From Tiliqua scincoides (lineage: Eukaryota; Chordata; Lepidosauria; Squamata; Scincidae), in the NCBI RefSeq assembly GCF_035046505.1, contig NC_089822.1:264317024-264381023 (forward strand): a stretch of DNA of 64,000 nucleotides, given 5' to 3'. This document shows, piece by piece, positions 56,641 to 64,000 of the stretch; position 1 is the first letter of the stretch; each line of letters starts with the position of its first letter. Both the position numbers and the translations under genes were made by a program. The notes beneath the pieces are model-generated. The model was given only the letters and a program-made list of their open reading frames with translations. It was not told where the DNA came from and searched no databases.

Positions 56641-57019
56641 AAAAGGGGGTGCAATGGCCATGACAGAGTTAACCCTCCTGCAAGGGGACTGAAAGGGGGT
56701 GCTGGGGCCATGCCAGGGTCACCCTCCTGCAGGGGGGCAGAAAGGGGGTGCTGGGGCCATGCCAGGGTCACCCTCCTGCAGGGGGCAAAAGGGGCGTGGG
56801 CAGCGGGGAGGGCTCTCTGCCGGGTCCCTCTGCCAGGCTCTCACTGGGCTCCAGCTCGCAACGGGACTGGGGCGCTGGCGGTGCGCAACCAGCCGTGGGG
56901 ACACCGGACTCGAACTCGCAGATCCCATCAAGGCAGATTCTGGCGGACCAAACAAGTGGAAACTCAGACAGAGCCGCTTTCGAACCGTCCGGACAGGGCG
57001 GGGCGTCGCTCCCCCCCTC

Positions 57020-57275
57020 CGATGCTCCCATTGGCTGCTTCCTCCGAACATGCAAATCAGCTCCCGGCCAACCAGGGAGAGGCAGCTCCAGCCTGGTCGC
57101 ATCACACCCGAACCCTCAGCACTGCCATTGGAGGGACAGCCAATGGCAGAGGGCAACAGCGGGCAGGGGCGGGACCTCTCTGAGCATCCTCCAATCACCA
57201 TCGCCTTTGGTCTCGGCGCCCGCGGGAAGGTCCGACGAGTGACAGGTACAGTGGCCTGAACCAACCAATGGGATA
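57020..57275 (+). promoter_or_regulatory. CpG-rich promoter-like core, copy 2
   Basis: tcccattggct, ATGCAAAT, the gccattgg/ccaatggc pair, tccaatca, gcgcccgcgggaa and ccaaccaatggg are all kept in the same order and spacing class as copy 1. An inner stretch of about 37 bp present in copy 1 (near 17951-17990) is absent. Confidence 0.45.
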
Positions 57276-57529
57276 GAGGCGGGGGCAGGTCTTTCTAGAC
57301 TCCCTCCAAATGTCTTCGGGATGGTCTCCGCTGGGGGAACTGAAGGCGGAGCGGCCAAGCGAAGCTTTTGGGGGAAGCGTGACCCTCTGCAGCTGCCGTA
57401 CACTGCCGGTTAGTGCTGGCTGAGGGGCGCTCGAGGGGAGAGGCCGGGACTCCGATCGCTGTAGCTGCTCCCTGGCAGGCCCGCAGGAGGGGGGCACGAG
57501 GAGAGGAGCGCGGTTCCTAGAGTGGCTCC

Positions 57530-58050
57530 AGGGCTCTCTGTCCTCCTCACGCCAGCTTCCGGTTTGCCCCTGCTCCTCCTCCACACTTCCTGTCTGGCCC
57601 CCCTCTTCTGGGCCTGGCAGGTGGGGCTGCAGAGGCAGGAAGGAGAACCAGCAGGTCTTTCTGCAGCTCCAGGGCACTTTCCCTCCTCTGCACACCCACT
57701 TCCTGTCTGCCCCCCCTCTTCTGGGCCTAGCAGGTGGTGCTGCAGAGGCAGGAAGGGGAACAAACAGGGCCTTCTGGGGCTCCAGGGCGCTCTCCCTCCA
57801 CACACCCACTTCCTGTCTGCCCCTCCTCCACACTTCCTGTCTGGCCCCACTCTTTTGGGCCTAGCAGGTGGGGCTGCAGAGGCCAGCAGGGGAACCAACA
57901 GGCCCTTCTGGGGCTCCAGGGCGCTCTCCCTCCTCCACACACCCACTTCCTGTCTGCCCCTGGCAGGTGGGGCTGTAGGCAGGTGGGGCTGCAGAGGCAG
58001 GAAGGAGAACCAGCAGGGCCTTCTGGGACTCCAGGGCGCTCTCATTTGGC
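57530..58050. repeat. About 120-bp minisatellite with ETS-like cores, copy 2
   Basis: About four units. cttcctgtctg recurs near 57586, 57697, 57808, 57832 and 57945. One unit near the right end is shortened (gcaggtggggctgtaggcag). Confidence 0.75.
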
Positions 58051-58689
58051 TTGGGATTCTTCTGAGGTAGGTAGCTAAAGCAGTAAGAATACATATGTTT
58101 CCAATGATCACAGGTGTCGCTATCTGAGGGAAACCACCACTGCAGCAGTGGCACAATCACCAGCTGTTCTCAGAGCCTACTTTCCTCAGAGCGGAACTGC
58201 CCATACAGCCCTTGGCCCTGCTCTTTCTGTCTTTTCCTCCAAAGGTTCTAGAAGAGCTAAACCCCTGTATGGAGTCCCTAGGCTGGCTGGGCTTGAGCTG
58301 AGAAGTCTTCAGGGACATTCGGTGGGTGGGGAGGCTGGGGAGGCAGAGCCTCCCCACTGGAGTCCTTTGAAAAGTGCCACCGTGGGAGGCACCCAAGCGC
58401 ACTCAACCTCAGCAAAGCATGGGGTGCCTTGTGTGCCTCCCACACTGTGCAAAACATGGGTTGAGAGTGCTTGGGTGCCTCCCAAGGCAGGGGTGTTTTT
58501 CAAGGGACACTGGTGGTAAGGCCCTGCCTCCCCACCCACCACACATCCCTGGAAGTCTTCCCTCTGGTCCTGCATTCAGGCAGGAAGTCTGTCAGTCCAA
58601 AGTTCCTACAGTGATCAGGTGCCTGTTATAGCAGGCAGCATAGACTTAACAGAGTCTTTTGTTCCAACACAGGCATTGTGTTCACATAT

Positions 58690-60095
58690 CACATCACATC
58701 ACCCATCACAACATCACATATAGGCTAATGTGTTCTGAGCTGTCTGACAGATCAGGATTGAGATCTTGGGATGCTTGATGAAAGTGTCAACCCAATGTGT
58801 GACACTTGGTGATTGGAATTGATGAAGAAAACCAGTTCCTTGCTGGGAATCATTTAAAAAGGGATTGATAATAAAATGGCCTTGTACAAATCAATAATAA
58901 GGCCACACCTGGAGTATTGTGTTCAGTTCTGTTCACCACATCTCAAAAAGATTATAGTGATAATGGAAATGGTGCGGAAGAGAGTGACCAAAACTATTAC
59001 TGGGCTGGAGCACTTCCCTTACGAGAAAAGGCGTTTGGGGCTCCAGTATAAAAGGTGCCGGGGGGGGGGGGGCATGACTGAGATGTATAAAATTATGCAG
59101 GGTGTGGATAGAGAGATTTTCTCACACAACACCAGGACCAGGGGACAGTCTCTGAAATTGAGCGTTGGGAGAGTTAGAACAGACAAAAGAAAATACTTCT
59201 TTGCCCAGCGTGTGATCTGTGGAACTCCTTTCCACAGGATGTCTTGTGTGGCCTTGATGCCTTTAAAAGGGAATTGGACATGTCCCCAAAATGCCCAGCT
59301 CACAATACTGAAATACCCACAAGGCCTGGCTCCCAAAATCAGGCTTCTCTGGTTTAGGCCTTTATCTGACCCTTGTCCAGAAATGCTACTAGTCAGCATC
59401 TCCCATCTTCCTTCTCAAAGAAAATCTGGCTAAACAAGATAAGCCAAGTACACAAAATATGGGCCTCCAGGGAAGGACAGGTGGTAATAAACAAATAGAC
59501 AAAGGGTGTGAGATGAAAGGACTAGAGTAAAGTGATGTGATGTGATTACCAAACCTTCAGTAATGAACATCCTGTATGTAAACACCCGGTCAATACACAT
59601 TGTACTGTGCTTCCTACAGAACATTCCAAACTGATGCTGATTTTTCTTTCTGTCTGATTGCTTGGTAATTTTCCAAGGATGTTTACCGCTCTTTCTTTGT
59701 GCCCTTGTGTACCCCTCCTCTATTCAGAAGGCTCTATAAAAACTGTATCATTGTGACCCATTCTTGGTCCATCACCTCCTTTGTGGTGATCCCGTTTGCA
59801 AACGTAGTAAAAGCTTTTCCAAAGCCCTTTGAATTCTCCTATCTGTTTGTTTGCCTCTCCACTATCCAACATACAGTGCCCACGTTTGGGAACAGACAGA
59901 ATTCTGGAAGAAACATCCATCACAGGTTACAAGCCATGAGAGGTAGAATGCCAGATGTTAGGGAACGACAATAGGATGCAGGTATGGTGTTGGGTGCTCC
60001 CTGAGGCATCTGGTGGGCCACTGTGAGATACAGGAAGCTGGAATAGATAGGCCTTTGGCCTGATTCAGTGGGGCTCTTGTGTTCTTATCTTGTAT
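58690..60095 (+). mobile_element. CR1 LINE, 5' truncated, split by a solo LTR
   Basis: It begins ataggctaatgtgttctgag and continues as in the copy at 56090. It is interrupted after gaattggaca (59280), resumes at 59899 with gaattctggaag and ends with aggcctttggcctgattc and ttgtgttcttat. Confidence 0.85.
59281..59894 (+). mobile_element. Solo LTR, endogenous retrovirus-like (fossil), inside CR1
   Basis: It begins TGTCCCCAAA and ends TTTGGGAACA, a short imperfect inverted repeat with TG...CA ends. gaca at 59277-59280 and 59895-59898 is a 4-bp target duplication, as made by gammaretrovirus-like (ERV1) elements. A ctctataaaaac box lies at about 59735. There is no internal region. It is younger than the CR1 it interrupts. 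Confidence 0.75.
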
Positions 60096-60529
60096 TCTCC
60101 CCCCTTCCTTCCTCACCCTCTGAGCCTTATAGTAATGGTAATGGCCTCGTCCCCCCATGCCTTGAAGAGAGAGGCAAATTCGTTAATAATCCCTGTTGCC
60201 AGCTGTTTTGGTAATACCCCAGGGTGAGACTGTTCTAAAACCCTCCGAGTGTCTCCCCCTGCTACTCTTATATTATCTGTCAGATATTAGCAATGTGAAA
60301 TGCTGCATTGAAGAGCACCTCCTCCTATCTCATTTTTGAGTCTGGCCTCCATGAATCCTTGTTTTCTGGAGTGGACAAATAGGACGCTGTGAGGAGGGTT
60401 AGACCTGTTCATGGAGGTCAGGCTTGTTAATGGCTACTAGCCCTGATGACTGAGTGGGATCTCTGGGTCCAGTGTAGCGCTGAATCCCATAAATTATATA
60501 TAGCAGTATAAAAGTTTAAAAAGTTAAAG
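60096..60529 (+). other. Unassigned stretch
   Basis: Nothing recognised on either strand. Confidence 0.4.
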
Positions 60530-60880
60530 GGTCCCTAAGGAGTACCTCCCTCCCCAAAGGTCAAGTGACACAAATAGGTCTTCAAACCCGCTGGAAACCC
60601 TGTACCAAATAAGCTCCTCTCAGATCTGGCAGCTGGTTCCAGAGGTGTGGTGCAGCAACCAGAAAGGCCCTACACCTTGCTGCCATCCCCATGGCTTCAG
60701 ATGGCAGTGGTATCCTAAGAAGGGCCCTCTCTGATGACTGCAGGGGATGCTCAGGAATGTATGTAGGAAGGAGGTCCCTGAGGTATCCTGGTCCTATGTC
60801 ATATAGGGCTTTAAAGGTAATCACCAACACCTTGAATTGGGCTTGGAAAGGAATGGAAATCCTCAGAAGGGAATTATCCA
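60530..60880 (-). mobile_element. L2-like LINE 3' fragment
   Basis: The minus strand reads FKVLVITFKALYDIGPGYL, then LLRIPLPSE and FLVAAPHLWNQLPDLR. This is the conserved C-terminal region after the RT in L2-type LINEs (FKxLxLTYKAL ... APxLWNxLP). It ends near 60535 in a short 3'UTR. Confidence 0.75.
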
Positions 60881-60889
60881 CTAATACTG

Positions 60890-61599
60890 TGCTGGTACCA
60901 CATCAAATGGGCAAAAAGATGCATGGAGGAGAGGGGGGTGGTAGGTTACAGAGTCAAGTGCTCCCCGTCCACGCTCCTCTCTGCCATCTCCATCCTTCTC
61001 TTCCAATTCAGGGAACAGGAGGATGAGAGTCTGGCAATCACTAGGAAAAGTGGAAGCATCTGACAGCATCTGGCATGGAGATCCTTGGACAGCCCTATGT
61101 ACACTTCCCTACTGCATGGTGCCATTATGTAGTGGGAGTCTGGAGAATTGCCGGACACATTTCTGTCCACTTCCAGACTTGCCCCACCATCTTGGGCACC
61201 ATCTCGGGAACTCTAGCTGAATCTTCACAACCCCGGCAATGATGAGAGGCTGATGATGAAAGGTCTCTGGAAGCCTACCTGAGGGTTGCTCTGGGGCTGG
61301 GGCTGGGGCAAGCCAAGGGAAGGAGCCAAGAGATAGGTGGAGAAGGAGGACAGGTGACGCAATCCCCTCCCCACTGCTGACCTCCAACACCTTGTTGTTG
61401 GACCAGTAATATTTGATGAGCTGGGGGATAGCCAGCACAGAAAAATTGCCCTTTCAGGAGTGCCACTTCTGCTGAGGCTCTGGGAGGGAGAGACAGAAGG
61501 AAGCCACAGAAGGCAAGAAACACTGTAGGAGAAGAGGCATGAGAGACAGAAACACTGCTGAGGTGTCATAGCTATATAGACATACACGTGTGCACACTG
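60890..61599 (+). other. Unassigned stretch
   Basis: No domain or repeat family is recognised. The tandem ctggggctggggctgggg sits at about 61291-61308. Confidence 0.4.
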
Positions 61600-61800
61600 G
61601 TCGGAATACCAAACCAGGATTGTGAAGAATGGATTCAAACCTGCACTCAACCAAGAAGCTGCCTGATTTTGTTGACCAGTCACATCTCGGGTAAACCTAC
61701 CTCACAGGGTCGTTGTGAGGAACTCATGGGAGTGTAAACCATGTACACTGTCCTAAGCAGCTTAGGTGGGATACAAATGATATTGATCACTGGAATCACA
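61600..61800 (+). repeat. SINE-like fragment
   Basis: ctacctcacagggtcgttgt followed by gaggaactcatggg and ggtgggatacaaatga is the 3' half of a SINE tail common in amniote genomes. The tRNA-like head is not clear. Confidence 0.5.
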
Positions 61801-61919
61801 CACAAACAAAATGCCCAGTCTTTATTTTTAAGAGTACAACTTGTGGCTCCATCATGGAGGCCTCAAGACAGCTAACAACTCTCTTAAAAAAATACAATCT
61901 AAAAACTAAAGCGAATGTG

Positions 61920-62385
61920 CAGCGGTTCTCAAACTGTGGGCCGGGACCCACTAGGTGGGTTGCAAGCCAATTACAGGTGGGTTGTATAGCCAGCACTGAA
62001 AATACAAAGCTGAAAATACAGGGTACGGAGCTGCTGGGATGTGGAGGCTCCTGGGGGGGGGAGAGAGGTCTGGTGCTTTGCCCTGAAGAGGTGGGAAGAT
62101 GGGACACTGGAAAGGGGTGAGGACTGTGTGGTTGGAGAAGGATCCAAGTGTAGGTGCTGCTTTGACTTCCGAGCTGGAATGTTTGAATTCTGAGCTATGC
62201 AAACTAGCAGCGTGATCATGCTGTGTAATGGGACCTTTGACTGACTGCATTTTAGGTTTGAAGCCTAAATGGATGATGTCACTTCCAGCCATGACATCAC
62301 TTCGAGGGTAATGACATCACTTGCGGTGGGTCCTGACAGAATTCTAAAAAGTGGGTTCTGGTGCTAACAAGTTTGAGAACCCCTG
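61920..62385. mobile_element. hAT-type MITE, 466 bp
   Basis: The ends cagcggttctcaaac and gtttgagaacccctg are inverted. Near the ends are ggccgggacccac and gtgggttctggtgc. No matching 8-mers flank it, so it is old. Confidence 0.8.
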
Positions 62386-62639
62386 CTCTACATTATAAAA
62401 AGAGGCAACTTACAAAACAGCAAATCAAATCAAGATACACCCAACAAAAACACAGGCCAACGAAGTTGGCAACACAGCAATTTGGCTGTGATCAAGAAAA
62501 CATCTCCCCTTAGCCATCCCTGCTGCATTCTGAAGTGACTGACCCACTTTCAGAGCACCCCGCAGGGCCCACAAAGGGGACCGGTCTGGACTTATCTAAG
62601 ACTTCTGTTTGCTGTTTGCTCAGACACCAATTCTGAGCT

Positions 62640-63110
62640 CTTAGTACCGGTGCAGACATAAGGCACGTCTGCTGCCCTCAGCACTGGCTGGTGCTGGGCT
62701 ACTGCCAGTGGACTGCCACTGCTCCACCACTCTGGTTGCGCAGACTGCTGGGCAGTGGAGAGGTGAGTGGGGGCAGGGAGGAGGCATTCCGGCAGGGGGA
62801 GAGGGCGGGGAGAAGATGTGCAGGGGGAGGGAGCGGGGCCAGAGGGAGACAGGACCGGTGGAGCTGAGCGGTGCTGCATCCAGAGCCTCTGTGTTGGCCC
62901 AAGGGCGGCAGCTCAAGGGCTGCTGCAGAATCGAATAGCTCCACAGCTGGGCTACTTGCCTTACCTGGGGGAAGGACACGAAAGTCCCCTTCTCCTGAGG
63001 AAACACCAGTGCTGCCCAGTAGCACATTAGGATACCGAGGCAGCCATTTTGGCACCACGGTAGTCCTGGTGCTCCGGGCAGCATAGGATTGGGCTGTAAA
63101 TCAGCAATCG
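62640..63110. repeat. GC-rich repeat ending in an F1/F2-type terminus
   Basis: It ends cagcataggattgggctg (63081-63098), the terminal word of the F2 family. The left counterpart is not clear. Inside it is GC-rich, with ggcagggggagagggcgggg. Not coding. Confidence 0.4.
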
Positions 63111-63197
63111 CAACAGTTAAATCAAGTGGCTACAGTGATCCAGGAGGTGCGAGACTCACTGCCTGCCCTGCAGATGAATGTCGGAGAGATGGAAAGT

Positions 63198-63570
63198 ACA
63201 ATAAAAATTCTGGCCGAGTGGGGGTTCCGTTTCCAGACCCCGCTCCCCTGGGGATACCAAAAACTGTGGATAATGAAATCTGCAGTTTTCAGAGCCCACC
63301 TTTGCTCTGAACCTGACTGGAGCCTTGCTCCTATCGTGTTCAGAGCCATTCTAAGCCTCGTAGAGGGCATGCACCACATTGTCTCTACTCAGTGTGTGGT
63401 TGGTCTGTGGAACTCCTTGCCACAGCATGTGGTGATGGCATCTGGCCTAGATGCCTTTAAAAGGGGATTGGACAAGTTTCTGGAGGAAAAATCCAGGGGT
63501 TCAGCTTTCATGATGGAGTAATTCTGGGGATGCTGACTCCGTGGATAAAGAGGCCTCCCCTCTGTATTTG
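63198..63570 (+). mobile_element. Tigger-like element with a CR1 fragment inside
   Basis: ggggataccaaaaactgtgg and ataatgaaatctgcag are MER2/Tigger-like inner words, and gtggataaagaggcctcccc near 63540 is the other side. A CR1 piece (ggtctgtggaactccttgcc to ctggaggaaaaatcca) occupies about 63390-63496. Confidence 0.5.
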
Positions 63571-63654
63571 GAAGCCCATCTGCTACAGTTACATATAATT
63601 TGCAAATGGCAACAGAATTCAGAACGGATATTGGTTAAACGCTTTCAAGAGTCA

Positions 63655-64000
63655 GCTAAAATGCAAGCGTACAAATGATCAACAAACAGTGGAGGGCAAT
63701 GTCTGGCATCCTGAAATGAGATTTACAGAGGCTACGTGCAAAATGGAGGTACAACACAATGCAACAGGTAAAATGCAGATGTGTTGGTACATAATAAAAA
63801 GACTGGTGAGGCTGCTTTCACTATGGGCAAATACCAAATGTAAATACAGACACAAGATGGATAAAAAGGTTTGCAAGGTTGCATTCAGCTGGAGACACAA
63901 AATGTGATCATCTCCTTTCCTCCTAGGTGGTGTGACTGTGGTGCTGGTGTAAGGGGGGGGAAGAGATCACATGTGCCAAGAGATTACAGCGTCACCAAAG
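63655..64000 (-). other. 3'UTR of a further zinc-finger gene beyond the right edge, minus strand
   Basis: The reverse complement reads tttgtgtctccagctgaatg, gtctgtatttacatttggta and tttgcccata, and near the edge atgtgatctcttcc. These match the gene B 3'UTR (30600-30800) and gene A 3'UTR (about 15540-15640) in order. No fingers lie inside the window. Confidence 0.6.

Larger units (their letters stand above)
56640..58674 (+). repeat. GC/CpG-rich composite block, copy 2
   Basis: Same order as copy 1: a shorter 50-bp minisatellite (about 3 units, 56645-56790), a promoter-like CpG core (57000-57480), the 120-bp minisatellite with ETS-like cores (57530-58050) and the unique tail to acacaggcatt at about 58674. 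The octamer ATGCAAAT lies at 57050-57057. It sits between two CR1 copies. Confidence 0.75.

Overview
The window reads as vertebrate nuclear DNA, most likely from a squamate reptile (a lizard). Three things point there. There is a tandem cluster of KRAB C2H2 zinc-finger (KZFP) genes in which the finger array sits on a single last exon. Everything between the exons is packed with CR1 LINEs whose 3' ends carry the tail typical of reptiles, plus L2-like LINEs, tRNA-derived SINE pieces, hAT and Tigger/mariner-type miniature transposons and LTR fossils. There is no operon, CRISPR or other prokaryotic structure. The species cannot be named from the sequence.

Layout. 1-3520: a minus-strand CR1 LINE cut by the left edge. 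3642-4260: a decayed minus-strand zinc-finger gene. 4701-5860: a minisatellite with about 153-bp units. Gene A lies at about 5941-14977 (+), gene B at about 20640-29969 (+) and gene C at about 44134-54077 (+). Each has a noncoding first exon, a 25-codon start exon, a KRAB-A exon, a short KRAB-B exon and one long finger exon (about 23, 22 and 14 fingers). All splice phases agree and every coding sum is divisible by three (878, 858 and 647 residues). The last 345 bp match, on the minus strand, the 3'UTRs of genes A and B, so a fourth KZFP gene probably starts its finger exon just beyond the right edge, in the opposite orientation. An orphan 3'UTR at 38800-38965 marks another lost zinc-finger gene between B and C.

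Between the genes: two copies of a GC- and CpG-rich block (about 17159-19454 and 56640-58674) carry two minisatellites, CCAAT boxes, an octamer and repeated ETS-type motifs. A nested stack of hAT elements with intact 8-bp target duplications lies at 33285-35808. A LINE with a 911-residue open reading frame lies at 39385-42165. A solo LTR with a 4-bp duplication sits inside a CR1 at 59281-59894.

The three genes and their flanks are paralogous copies of one ancestral unit, so several transposon insertions in one copy can be read against an empty site in another. The proteins should be nuclear DNA-binding repressors (KRAB plus finger array), plausibly aimed at transposons as known for KZFPs in general. 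Their actual targets cannot be read by eye. I found no system that is clearly new; the duplicated GC-rich block and the minisatellite upstream of gene A are the least explained structures.
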